A DNA stretch of 64,000 bases from Luteolibacter algae (GTDB taxonomy: Bacteria > Verrucomicrobiota > Verrucomicrobiia > Verrucomicrobiales > Akkermansiaceae): positions 1 to 64,000 of the forward strand of contig NZ_JBHUIT010000008.1 in the NCBI RefSeq assembly GCF_042683045.1. The letters run 5' to 3'. A program made the position numbers and the translations under genes. A model generated the notes under the pieces. That model was not told the DNA's origin. It searched no databases and saw nothing but the letters and a program-made list of their open reading frames with translations. Shown piece after piece: positions 46,401 through 54,176 of the stretch. Numbering within the stretch: position 1 is the stretch's first letter; each line of letters starts with the position of its first letter.

Positions 46401-46902
46401 TGCGGAGTTCTTCGGCTGAAGGCTTGTGAGGAGCATGATAGAAGCAGGTAATCGTAGCGATAACCTGACCCGAACTCCCAAAAACTGGTATCGTCCAGCT
46501 CGCTCTAACGCCGCTGTTGCGGGATAGGTCCCGGAACTTCTCATAGCCTTCTGCCGCGAGAACATCCTCTACGATCACAGTATTTCCCGTCACAATCGCT
46601 TTGCCGCAGGTGCCATCAGTGGGGGCGGTATGAAGTGTCCTGAGTCTATCGATGAAATCAACGGGGATGCTGGGTGCGGCCGCAAGTTTCATCACGGGCG
46701 GCGAACCGGCTAAAAGGATGACGGAACACCAGGTCTTAACTGGAGACTGCCCCTCGATTAGCAATGCGACGTGCCGGAGAATTTCTCCCAAAGGAACTTC
46801 CTTCAGAATCATTTCCAGCAATTCCGCGTGGGCACGGGAAAATTCATCGCCTGAGAAAGACGGCTTTTCCGAGCACACATTAGAACCACCCCGATATTCC
46901 AT
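43441..46902 (-). CDS. Large multi-sensor hybrid histidine kinase
   Basis: A 1153-residue cytoplasmic protein without membrane helices. Its order is GAF (about 25-190), PAS (about 200-320, with NGPTYDEWKARIHPEDRERV), GAF (345-500), GAF (510-660), PAS (670-780), HisKA, HATPase and a receiver. The phospho-His is His794 (GGLAHDLNNVLAP); the ATP-binding boxes include GKGTGLGLSTTLAIVKSHGG. The receiver has Asp1085 (VLTDMVMPGMDG) near the C-terminus. Three GAF and two PAS domains suggest sensing of several soluble signals. It lies between the activator gene and the membrane kinase gene, all on one strand. Confidence 0.93.
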   Translation of the reverse strand: MEYRGGSNVCSEKPSFSGDEFSRAHAELLEMILKEVPLGEILRHVALLIEGQSPVKTWCSVILLAGSPPVMKLAAAPSIPVDFIDRLRTLHTAPTDGTCGKAIVTGNTVIVEDVLAAEGYEKFRDLSRNSGVRASWTIPVFGSSGQVIATITCFYHAPHKPSAEELRKVEDMRNLIGLAIEKTRAAEELVRSNKLFQSIASATNDAVWDWDITTNNVWWNEGFCKLFGYSGTGNGPTYDEWKARIHPEDRERVCESLIPPSKGQQKRWVVEYRFFHQNGNITHVIDKAEVIFDNNGKAVRMIGGMTDMTSQREIQSELVSLNRALQMLRACNHVLIHATNEDDLLTKICEVAIEIGGYSTAWVGYADRGPKKMIIPAATVGYKTDFINELELTYDESIPSGNTPGGTTIRTGKAVTWTDISTDALDFIHKPRTVKLGYRGLVCLPLRDENKCFGFLSLLSREVNAVSEQELNLLQELADNLAFGIIALRNRISEETTRDVIVKVAQTVSDASGQNFYELLAVNMVEALGADAGLIGRIDPNTYTVNSLSFVLDGVVQENVTYSLHDTPCEQTDYPGVCLFDQGVRELFPNDHALVEMGIDSYAGISLFSDKGERFGILSVLFKKPIGEPALVRSVLKIFADRAASEMTKEQSNALMIEQASLLDKARDAIFTCDLDHRIGFWNKSAERLYGRKGSAVIGLSARDLLHDNPESFDLAYKYAIEQGEWLGELHQIDKRGRPIIVESRWNLVRDEKGKPVSILSINTDITGHKHLEQQFLRAQRLESIGTLAGGLAHDLNNVLAPISMSIELLRKSISDARGNELLDTIAQSSHRGAEMVGQILSFARGIDGRRVKVSGSEVIAELSAIIRDSFPKSIRTETRLVADLWPILGDATQIHQVLLNLCVNARDAMPEGGNLYISASNQDINENYVAANIDAKPGPYVCIEVEDTGEGISPEIIGKIYDPFFTTKEIGKGTGLGLSTTLAIVKSHGGFIKSYSEPGKGTGFRVYIPAMVEFSDAESENNSLEHPEGNGELILLIDDETAILKMTRRILETFGYKTLTAGSGTKGVEIFRERHREIDIVLTDMVMPGMDGKATIQALLEIDKDAQIIAVSGIRSNGEVAQSYSKGVRNFLQKPFTANTLLQCLNSILHHS

Positions 46903-46940
46903 AACTAGATATTTACACGTTTTCCGTGTAATAACTCAAG

Positions 46941-48695
46941 CTAAAGGCGGGGCAATATGAGAATGAAGACAGTGCCGCGATCGGAATCATGAGGCTGGCG
47001 ACAAGAAATAGATCCGTTCATGGAACGCGCTAACCGCTGTGACAGAGCAAGTCCCAGGCCCACTCCGGGCATGCTTTCGGCAGCTTGCTTGGCGGATTTG
47101 TGAAAGGGCCGGAAGATTCTTTTACATTCATCAACCGGGATGCCGGGGCCATGATCGATAACGTGAATTTCGATTTTTTTAGGAAAATCGAGAATCTTGA
47201 GCGTAACCAGGGGAGGCTCTGAAACCGCAGCGTATTTTGCGGCATTATCGATGATGTTGAAGAGAATATGCTCAAGGGCGGATGCGTCCAAGGTGATGTC
47301 ACATGAGCTTGGTAGATCCATTTTCAGCTCCAATCCAGCAGCGGCCAAACGGGATTCGAAACGCTCTCGCATGCCACTCAACAAAATCGGAAGATCCACC
47401 TTTGCGATGGTGCTCCGCGCACTCCCACGCTCAATCCGGGAGAATGCCAGGACGTTTTCCACAAGATGTGAAAGGCGGTCTGCCTCGCGCGATAAGACAT
47501 TGAGATATGAAGGCCGTTTCTCTTCTCTTACCGCGCCACTGCTCAGTATATCGGAATAGAGGCGGAAAGTGGTCAATGGAGTGCGGAGTTCGTGGGTGAC
47601 TGCGGAGACAAAAGACGCGCGGCGTTCGCTGAGCTCGATCACATTGGAAATCAATATCGAGGCAATGATCAGAGCCGTAAGGGTTGCCAGCCAGCCGACC
47701 AAGAGCGAGATGGTGATACTTCCGGGAATGCGATCGGGAGTGGCGCTAATTTTTCCGGGATGAAGCTTATACGGAAATGATGCCAGCACAAAAGAGTCAT
47801 CGGTATCCTGGGCGTGTGCGGGCACCAATTTGGAACCCGGGAGTAATTGATTGGCTTCCGCCTGCAGTATCTCGGTTAGCTCTCTGCCGTCTATCAGGCT
47901 GCCTTGGGCAAAGGTGGTGATGCTAAGTCCACGCCTGATAAGATACAGGGAGCCGTCAAACCAGGTTGGTTTAAAATCGCCGACAGGATTGGAAATTTCC
48001 TTCGCACTGGGTGTGGACGGAGAAATTGGCTGCCTTCGATCCGCAAGACTGGCGGATGAATCGGGGATAGGAAGATCCTCCACGGATCCCTCGCTCGGGA
48101 TGACCGTCTTATACTGAAGGTTTTGCTCACGCTGCCTTGATAAAGCTTCCCCCAACCATTTTTCGCGGGTTGCCTTTTCGACACTGTTGGCAAAATTTTG
48201 AGCGGCTGGGCCTCCACGGATCTTATTCTCGATGAGCTTTTTGCTATCAGGATTTTCCAATTCGGAGCCAGAGCTGGATTTCTTCAGGGGTTTCCCTTCT
48301 GCCTGAAGTGAAATTTTTAGATTTGAGATCAAAGTCGGTAATTGTGTGGCGACTTTTTGCAATGCGTCGGGATCGCCTTCACCTCGGATTGCCGCGCCAT
48401 CAGGTGTCTCGAAGCGAACGATACAGGGCAGGGTGGTTTCTGCGTCGGAAAGGAAGAGCTGGGGAGGGATGGAGTTTTCCTCGAGCAAAATGGAAGCGCC
48501 CAAAGAGTCCATACGCCAGAGCGAGAGGCGGACACGTTCCTGTTGCTCTGCCCGGATTTCCGCCAGAGCACGATTACGCTCCGTTTTGATGACGCTGCGT
48601 GTCAGCCACAACATTGCCGCCAGAACGAGACAGGCACAACAGCCGAAAGCGACCCACACCCATGCGGGAGAATGTTTGTGGCGACTCCAGTTCAT
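46941..48695 (-). CDS. Membrane sensor histidine kinase
   Basis: A 584-residue kinase with a first membrane helix (about 12-33), an extracytoplasmic region of about 280 residues without a motif I recognise, and a second helix (about 322-344). HisKA and HATPase domains follow. The phospho-His is His368 in VTHELRTPLTTFR; ATP-binding landmarks are LFNIIDNAAKY, IDHGPGIPV and GVGLGLALSQRLA. The ATG at 48695 overlaps the stop of the upstream OmpR-type regulator by four bases (ATGA), which indicates translational coupling and a cognate pair. Confidence 0.93.
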   Translation of the reverse strand: MNWSRHKHSPAWVWVAFGCCACLVLAAMLWLTRSVIKTERNRALAEIRAEQQERVRLSLWRMDSLGASILLEENSIPPQLFLSDAETTLPCIVRFETPDGAAIRGEGDPDALQKVATQLPTLISNLKISLQAEGKPLKKSSSGSELENPDSKKLIENKIRGGPAAQNFANSVEKATREKWLGEALSRQREQNLQYKTVIPSEGSVEDLPIPDSSASLADRRQPISPSTPSAKEISNPVGDFKPTWFDGSLYLIRRGLSITTFAQGSLIDGRELTEILQAEANQLLPGSKLVPAHAQDTDDSFVLASFPYKLHPGKISATPDRIPGSITISLLVGWLATLTALIIASILISNVIELSERRASFVSAVTHELRTPLTTFRLYSDILSSGAVREEKRPSYLNVLSREADRLSHLVENVLAFSRIERGSARSTIAKVDLPILLSGMRERFESRLAAAGLELKMDLPSSCDITLDASALEHILFNIIDNAAKYAAVSEPPLVTLKILDFPKKIEIHVIDHGPGIPVDECKRIFRPFHKSAKQAAESMPGVGLGLALSQRLARSMNGSISCRQPHDSDRGTVFILILPRL

Positions 48696-49396
48696 TCAGG
48701 CTTTTCGGGTTGGATGAAACGATAGCCTTTCCCGCGTTCCGTGATGATGCAGGAGGCAATCCTTTTGCCCAATTTGGAACGGAGATGGGCCATGTGCATA
48801 TCGATGGTTCTCGTTTCGATACGTTCGGGATCCAGATTCCATACCTGACGCAGGATCTCGGCACGGGTGACTGTGCGGCCGCTGGCTCCGATCAGATAAC
48901 GAAGCAGAGAATTTTCCTTTTCGCTGAACTCCGCCCTGGAGCCGTCTGAAAACTTGATGAAACATTCATTCAGATCAATGACCGCACCATGGAAATTATG
49001 AGTGGGGGATAGGGAAGGGCGCTCGTGGGTGCGCCGTAATACCGCATCCACGCGAGCGAGCAATTCCTTCATGCTAAAAGGTTTGACGACGTAGTCGTCC
49101 GCACCGCCCACGAGACCTTTCACCCGGTCCTGCTCCTCGCCGCGAGCGGAAAGCATGATTACCGCTTGCCCTGGGCGTGACTTTTTGAGGGCTGCTAGAA
49201 TCTCAAAGCCAGACGGACCCGGCATAACGATATCCAGCAGCAAGAGGCGGTAGCTTGATTGCAGCGCCATTTTCATACCGCTGTGACCGTCAGCAGCTTC
49301 TATGGTCTTATAGCCGCCGTATTCTAACGTATCGACGATGCCGGTCCGGACAGCGGGGTCGTCTTCGATGACAAGGATAGTGGGAGACTCGATCAT
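48692..49396 (-). CDS. OmpR/PhoB-family response regulator
   Basis: A protein of about 234 residues. A receiver domain (PTILVIEDDPAVRTGIVD; phospho-acceptor Asp in LLLLDIVMPGPSG) is joined to a C-terminal winged helix of the OmpR type (EFSEKENSLLRYLIGASGR, then RTIDMHMAHLRSKLG). It should bind DNA as a dimer. I chose ATG 49396; an upstream frame extends to 49438 but adds residues unlike receivers. The end overlaps the kinase start by 4 nt, so the two are partners. Upstream on the same strand is a von Willebrand A protein. Confidence 0.95.
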   Translation of the reverse strand: MIESPTILVIEDDPAVRTGIVDTLEYGGYKTIEAADGHSGMKMALQSSYRLLLLDIVMPGPSGFEILAALKKSRPGQAVIMLSARGEEQDRVKGLVGGADDYVVKPFSMKELLARVDAVLRRTHERPSLSPTHNFHGAVIDLNECFIKFSDGSRAEFSEKENSLLRYLIGASGRTVTRAEILRQVWNLDPERIETRTIDMHMAHLRSKLGKRIASCIITERGKGYRFIQPEKPE

Positions 49397-49517
49397 TATG
49401 GCGGGGAGTAGGATTTCTTGGAAAACGATGATAAACAAGGCTCCACACGCCCAGATTTAAAGTTCGTGGGATGGTAGGGATTCACAGATGTGCTGCTGCC
49501 GTTGTAAAACATTTTAA

Positions 49518-49544
49518 GGGAGCACGCCACAGCGGCGTGCTCCC
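49518..49544 (-). terminator. Strong stem-loop, probable terminator after the VWA gene
   Basis: A perfect 11-bp stem GGGAGCACGCC / GGCGTGCTCCC (49518-49528 with 49534-49544) and 5-nt loop, followed on the minus strand by a short T/A run. It lies 22 nt after the VWA stop and before the regulator gene. Confidence 0.6.
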
Positions 49545-49565
49545 TCGCTTTTGCAATGAGGACAG

Positions 49566-50756
49566 TTATTCCTCGAATTGATAACCGAGGCTTTTTGCCT
49601 GCTTGCGGGTGATCTCGATCATTGCCTGATCAAGGGTTTGTTTCCCCGATTCCGCTTGTTTCTTTAGCTCTGCGGCAACGTGTGCTTCCCGCTCCTTGTT
49701 TAATTTTTTGATTTCGCTTTGAATCTCCATCCTGCGAGCCGCAGCATTTTCAATAAAGTCCGCCCGCTCCTCCGGAGTCATTTTCCTCAGATTCTCTGGC
49801 AATTCGTTTTCGTCGAGCTTGTAGGGGTTAACTTTTTTCTCCCGGACGGCATCGACTAGATCCCAGCTGGCATTCGAGTAGTTGTTGCTGGCTTTGGTGA
49901 TAGCCCGTTGAACAGCCGCGCCCTCCTTTGCATTTGCCTCGGCATCCGCATCCGCAAGCTTTTGATTGGCGGAGGCTTCCTTCCGCTGCCTGCCGTAGCC
50001 GATGTAGGTTTTGTTAAGATCTTGGCTTAGCTTGGAGATCCTTTCATCCTGGGGCGCATCCACATGGGGAACCGCCCGATCCTGATCGATTATGAGAAAG
50101 TCCCCGCCAGCCAATGCGGCGCCATCATGCCAAAAACCTGCGATCCCTTGCCCCCGATCGCCACAATGAATCGTATTTACGACAATGTTTTTCTCCATGG
50201 CTTCTTTGCACGCTGCACGGGCATCGACCCTGCCTTGGGTGAATGATTCATTACCTGCGATAAAGATGACTTTGTAAGTGCTTTTGCGGGGATCCCAGGT
50301 CAGATCGCCAAGAGCCCGTTGGATAACCGCTCCGCAGAATTCCTCGCCACCGTTGGTTTTCAGGGAAAAGAGCTGCTTGCTCAGTCCGTCCAAATCGCGG
50401 CTGAGTGGGCTGACCAGACGTATCCAATCATTTCCCATCGCGTTCCCGTTGTTGCCATATTCGTAAAGTGCCACTTCCACGTAGGGTGTCTCACCGTCCC
50501 GTTTGGCATCGATGAAGGTGTTTACAACCTTCCATAGTTGCGTTTTGGCTTGGTCGATCAAACCGTCCATGCTGTTTGAAGTATCAAGCAGCAGGGCGAT
50601 CTGGATTCGATTCTTTTTATCATCGTCGGAAGTAGTTTTGGGATCGATTTGACCGGGGCCGTGATCTACCTGGGGAGTCCGCGCGGGGCTCGCATGAACC
50701 TGGTGGACGGCTATGATTGCCGCTAAGGCTAAAGAGAGAGTAAGTGGAAATTTCAT
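49566..50756 (-). CDS. Secreted von Willebrand factor A domain protein
   Basis: A 396-residue protein with a signal peptide (MKFPLTLSLALAAIIAVHQV). A VWA domain (about 50-250) carries the metal-ion-dependent adhesion site Asp58-x-Ser60-x-Ser62 (LLDTSNSMDG) and a conserved Thr/Asp later (FIAGNESFTQG). The C-terminal 140 residues are charged and likely coiled coil (TPEERADFIENAAARRMEIQ). It probably binds a protein partner in the periplasm through a divalent cation; no partner is evident. It is 170 nt upstream of the OmpR-type regulator gene on the same strand. Confidence 0.88.
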   Translation of the reverse strand: MKFPLTLSLALAAIIAVHQVHASPARTPQVDHGPGQIDPKTTSDDDKKNRIQIALLLDTSNSMDGLIDQAKTQLWKVVNTFIDAKRDGETPYVEVALYEYGNNGNAMGNDWIRLVSPLSRDLDGLSKQLFSLKTNGGEEFCGAVIQRALGDLTWDPRKSTYKVIFIAGNESFTQGRVDARAACKEAMEKNIVVNTIHCGDRGQGIAGFWHDGAALAGGDFLIIDQDRAVPHVDAPQDERISKLSQDLNKTYIGYGRQRKEASANQKLADADAEANAKEGAAVQRAITKASNNYSNASWDLVDAVREKKVNPYKLDENELPENLRKMTPEERADFIENAAARRMEIQSEIKKLNKEREAHVAAELKKQAESGKQTLDQAMIEITRKQAKSLGYQFEE

Positions 50757-50916
50757 GACTCTCTTTTTCTACACGTTTGGTCACTCGTCTGTCCGTAAAG
50801 GCTCTGTAAATTGACAGGGAAGCCCCGAAAGAACCCTGAATGGGACTTTTTTCCGATAAATAACAAGTTTGGGCTTGCATAGGCGGTGCTATGAGGTATC
50901 AACCGCCCCTCTAATT

Positions 50917-51186
50917 ATGGCTAAGAAAAGTTGGATAGCACGAAACAAGCGCAAAGCAAAGACAGTCGATAAGTATGCCGATCTCCGGCATAAACTCAAA
51001 GCGGAAAAAGACTATGTGGGTCTTTCCATGCTTCCACGTGATGCAAGTCCTACCCGTCTTGTAAACCGTTGCGAAATCACTGGCCGCCGCCGTGCTTTCC
51101 TCCGTCGCTTCAGACTTTCACGTATTACATTCCGTGAGTATGCATCCGCAGGCTTGTTGCCGGGTGTAACAAAATCGAGCTGGTAA
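50917..51186 (+). CDS. rpsN: Ribosomal protein uS14 (zinc-free form)
   Basis: An 89-residue basic protein of the small ribosomal subunit. The C-terminal region has CEITGRRRAFLRRFRLSR and FREYASAGLLPGVTKSSW, and the N-terminus reads MAKKSWIARNKRK. It lacks the four-Cys zinc knuckle of the short form, so it is the long, zinc-free form. The ATG at 50917 is chosen; an in-frame start at 50869 would add an unlike leader. It stands alone, outside the large ribosomal operons. Confidence 0.96.
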   Translation: MAKKSWIARNKRKAKTVDKYADLRHKLKAEKDYVGLSMLPRDASPTRLVNRCEITGRRRAFLRRFRLSRITFREYASAGLLPGVTKSSW

Positions 51187-51262
51187 GACAGTCGGTTTGC
51201 GGTATGATTACCGCATCGAATATAGCGCGGGACGGTAACATACCCGATCCTGCGTTTTTCCT

Positions 51263-51523
51263 ATGCCTATTTACGAATATATTTCCGAATCACCCGACGA
51301 TCCTGAGCGATCGTGTAAGATCTGTCGATCCGGATTTGAACTGCGCAGGCCTATCGAGAGAGAGGCCTTGTGCAACTGCTTGATTTGTAAAAATCCAGTT
51401 AAGAAGGTTATATCCAAGGTGAACACACCTCGTGTCACCAAGCCTCTTTCGATATCGGACGCCAAGAAAGCTGGCTTCACGGTTTTGGAAAAACGGGATC
51501 AAGGAGTTTATGAAAAGCTTTGA
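51263..51523 (+). CDS. FmdB-like zinc ribbon protein
   Basis: An 86-residue protein starting MPIYEYISESPDDPERSCKI, with two Cys pairs (CKICRSGFE and CNCLICKNPVKKVISKV) that form a putative zinc ribbon of the FmdB/regulatory type. The function of this group is not settled. It lies 76 nt after rpsN and its last 14 nt overlap the next gene. The extended Cys pairs (C-x2-C and C-N-C-x2-C) are slightly irregular. Confidence 0.82.
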   Translation: MPIYEYISESPDDPERSCKICRSGFELRRPIEREALCNCLICKNPVKKVISKVNTPRVTKPLSISDAKKAGFTVLEKRDQGVYEKL

Positions 51524-52940
51524 TCAACCTGTGAACGAGCTGTTTCAATATTTTTCTCTAACTACGGGAGCTGCCGTAGTTCATGAGTTTCCCAGCGCTG
51601 GCGAGACGGTATTCTATCTCCTTGGGATCACCTTTTTCCTCCTGCTCAATGCCTTTTTCGTGGCTTCAGAGTTTGCGATAGTAAAAGTCAGACCAAGCCA
51701 GCTGGAAAGCCACGGCAAAGAGACCGGGGCTGATACGGCCCGGGCAGTTCATGTGGTCGAGAATCTTGATGGCTATCTATCTGCAAACCAGCTGGGGATC
51801 ACTTTTTCATCTCTGGCTCTAGGTTTCCTGGGAGAACCTTTCGTGAAAGCATTGGTCTCGCCGATTTTGGCCAATACCGGAATGCCAGAGCAGGGAATTT
51901 ACTGGGTTTCATTGGTAATCGCTTACGCATCGTTCACGTTCCTTCACGTCGTCGTCGGCGAGCTATTGCCAAAGTCCATTGCGATTCGTCGTTCACTTGG
52001 AACGACTTTGATGTTGGTGGGACCACTACATCTGTTCTACAAAACTTTCTATCTGGTTATTCGGTTTTTCCAAGGGACTGCCAACTGGCTGTTGAAAACC
52101 ATCTTTCGGATCGATCCAATTAGTGAGGGCGAACACGTGCATTCCGCGGAAGAGCTAGCCATTCTCGTCACCCATTCCGGAAAATTCAAGGAAGTCACCG
52201 ATACCGAACGGGAAATTCTTATCAACGCGCTGGAGTTGAACGAGCTATGGGTTCGGGATGTGATGACGCCGCGCAACGAAGTGGTTGTGCTGGACGCAGA
52301 TGAGCCTTTTGAGAAAGCTCTGGATGTAGCGATACGAAGCAAACATACCCGTTTTCCTTTGGTAAAAGGGCATTTGGATCAGTCGATCGGGTTGATCCAC
52401 ATCAAAGATTTGTTCAAATTAATGAACGATCCGGATCCAGATCTGATGCGCATCAAGCGGGAACTGAAGATGGTTCCGGATACTATGCCGCTCGATACTC
52501 TTTTGAAATTCTTCCTCAAGGAGCATGCCCACTTGGCAATGGCGGTGGACGAGTTTGGAACTCCTGTGGGTATTGTTTTCCTTGATAACGTCATGGAAGA
52601 ACTCGTGGGTGACATTCAGGACGAGTTCGATAACGAACATTCCTCCTTCATGCGTGTGAATGACGACGAGTTTGTCGTCGAAGGATCGATGACCCTGAAC
52701 GATCTGGAAGGTAATGTTGAAGAGCTTTCTCTGGAAAGTGGCGAAGTAACTACCGTCGGCGGTTATATCACCCAACAACTGGAGCGCTTCCCGGAAGTCG
52801 GCGAAACCCTGAAGATCCTTGGATATGAAGCAAAGGTCACGAGCACGGATGGCCGTAGAGTCGGACAGGTTCACTTTCGCAAGCTTGAGGATCACGAGCT
52901 GAATGTAGTAGAGAGCGAGGCTCCGCTGGAAAGCATTTGA
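51510..52940 (+). CDS. CNNM/CorC hemolysin-family transporter-like protein
   Basis: A protein of about 476 residues. The N-terminal DUF21/CNNM membrane domain has four helices, with FFVASEFAIVKVRPSQLESH and DGYLSANQLGITFSSLALGF. Two CBS domains follow (WVRDVMTPRNEVVVLDADEP is in the first). The C-terminal CorC_HlyC domain has DEFVVEGSMTLNDLEGNVEE. Such proteins are linked with magnesium or cation export. ATG 51510 has an AAGGAG ribosome-binding site at 51501. Overlap of 14 nt with the FmdB-like gene suggests co-translation. Confidence 0.93.
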   Translation: MKSFDQPVNELFQYFSLTTGAAVVHEFPSAGETVFYLLGITFFLLLNAFFVASEFAIVKVRPSQLESHGKETGADTARAVHVVENLDGYLSANQLGITFSSLALGFLGEPFVKALVSPILANTGMPEQGIYWVSLVIAYASFTFLHVVVGELLPKSIAIRRSLGTTLMLVGPLHLFYKTFYLVIRFFQGTANWLLKTIFRIDPISEGEHVHSAEELAILVTHSGKFKEVTDTEREILINALELNELWVRDVMTPRNEVVVLDADEPFEKALDVAIRSKHTRFPLVKGHLDQSIGLIHIKDLFKLMNDPDPDLMRIKRELKMVPDTMPLDTLLKFFLKEHAHLAMAVDEFGTPVGIVFLDNVMEELVGDIQDEFDNEHSSFMRVNDDEFVVEGSMTLNDLEGNVEELSLESGEVTTVGGYITQQLERFPEVGETLKILGYEAKVTSTDGRRVGQVHFRKLEDHELNVVESEAPLESI

Positions 52941-53119
52941 GGATGACTGCATAACGCTTTGAGCTATCGGAGAAATTCATGCATAACGCATGGGTGGGGT
53001 GCCTCGATGAAGGTTTTCTTCTATTGCTGATTCGTTGTAACTTGCTTATAATCAGGTTTTTGCGGGTTGATTCTGGGAATTTGGCGGGATGGCTTGTTGC
53101 TAGCTATAATCCTTTTACC

Positions 53120-53365
53120 ATGAAATCAATCACACATACCTCCTTGAAAGCCCTTCCAATATTTTTCGCAGCTGTAGCTTTGAGCTCATGTGATGTGGAA
53201 AAAACGCAGGATGGCGAAATGCCTGAAGTGAAAGTGGAAGGCGAAGCAAAACTTCCTAAATACGATGTCGATGCCCCGGATGTGGATATCAAAAAGAAAA
53301 AGGTAGAGATGGAAGTTCCGACCATCGAAGTCACTCCGGCTGACGAAGATACGAACGACCAATAA
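53120..53365 (+). CDS. Small lipoprotein with charged Val/Lys/Asp/Glu repeats
   Basis: An 81-residue protein. The N-terminus MKSITHTSLKALPIFFAAVA ends in the lipobox LSSC, so the mature protein starts at a lipidated Cys. The rest is short and highly charged, with Val/Ile at alternating spacing (EVKVEGEAKLPKYDVDAPDV, then DIKKKKVEMEVPTIEV). It has no relatives I recognise. A strong terminator follows 26 nt after the stop, consistent with a separate, possibly highly expressed transcript. A longer in-frame start at 52979 would destroy the signal peptide. It is probably anchored to the outer or inner membrane. Confidence 0.75.
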   Translation: MKSITHTSLKALPIFFAAVALSSCDVEKTQDGEMPEVKVEGEAKLPKYDVDAPDVDIKKKKVEMEVPTIEVTPADEDTNDQ

Positions 53366-53390
53366 ATCTAAAAGCGCCGTAACAACTATA

Positions 53391-53423
53391 AAAAGCACTG
53401 CCTTTAAGGCAGTGCTTTTTTTT
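53391..53423 (+). terminator. Intrinsic terminator after the small lipoprotein gene
   Basis: A stem of about 12-14 bp (AAAAGCACTGCC with GGCAGTGCTTTT) around a short loop, ending in a T8 run. It is symmetric (A run on the left, T run on the right). Confidence 0.92.
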
Positions 53424-53484
53424 GCACCAATAACTAGAGCAACTTTTTTGTAGCCTGGTAGCATCTGGTATTCAACTATCTCGA

Positions 53485-54096
53485 ATGGACGTTTTCGAGC
53501 ATTTGGGGGCTGCACTAGGCTTGGCATCGCTAGCGGGAATTAATCTCTATCTCACGGCTTTCGTGGCAGGGCTAGCTATCCGTTTCAATTGGATTGATCT
53601 AGCTGCCTCCCACGAGGGACTTGGAGTTTTGGGAAACGAATGGGTGCTGGCGGTAGCTGGAATCATGATGGTGATTGAATTTTGCGCGGATAAGGTGCCA
53701 TGGCTGGATAGTGGCTGGGATGCCATACACACGGTTCTCCGCCCAGCGGGTGGTGTTCTTTTAGGAATGGCTGCTCTAGGTGAAATGGATCCCAAATTTT
53801 TGGCAATAGGAGGGCTGATATCCGGTGGAGCCTCGCTGACAATGCATGGAGCCAAGGCTGGAACCCGACTATTGGTCAATATGTCACCGGAGCCTGTTTC
53901 GAACAGTGTTGCAAGTGTTGCCGAAGACTGCTTGGTCTTGGGTGGCTTGACTCTAACCGCCTTCGCACCGGTAGTGGCATTTGCCGTTTTCGTCATACTG
54001 CTTGTTGTTGCCGTATTAATTATTCGGAAGACCTTTGGCAGCGTGCATGCGCTATGGCGTGGATTAAGAGATCGCACGAAGAGAGGACAAGCCTGA
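53485..54096 (+). CDS. DUF4126 domain membrane protein
   Basis: A 203-residue membrane protein with about five helices and the DUF4126 pattern: LGLASLAGINLYLTAFVAGL near the N-terminus and ADKVPWLDSGWDAIHTVLRP in the middle. A hairpin of small residues follows (GGLISGGASLTMHGAKAGTR). Function is unknown. ATG 53485 follows the lipoprotein terminator, so it is the first gene of a new unit that may continue into the SLC13 permease 80 nt downstream. Confidence 0.85.
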   Translation: MDVFEHLGAALGLASLAGINLYLTAFVAGLAIRFNWIDLAASHEGLGVLGNEWVLAVAGIMMVIEFCADKVPWLDSGWDAIHTVLRPAGGVLLGMAALGEMDPKFLAIGGLISGGASLTMHGAKAGTRLLVNMSPEPVSNSVASVAEDCLVLGGLTLTAFAPVVAFAVFVILLVVAVLIIRKTFGSVHALWRGLRDRTKRGQA

Positions 54097-54176
54097 CCAA
54101 AATCCTCTATAATTAGTTTTCGCCAAATCCATTTCGGCTTTTCTGCCATCGATAGAATTTCAGATCGTCTTTATTA

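Noticed and set aside
50811..50816. TTGACA upstream of rpsN as a -35 box
   Set aside because: No acceptable -10 box occurs at 16-18 nt spacing, so I did not annotate a promoter.
53081..53110. Promoter-like TTGGCG...TATAAT upstream of the small lipoprotein gene
   Set aside because: The TATAAT is good, but it lies only 9 nt before the ATG, which would require a leaderless transcript, and the -35 match is weak.
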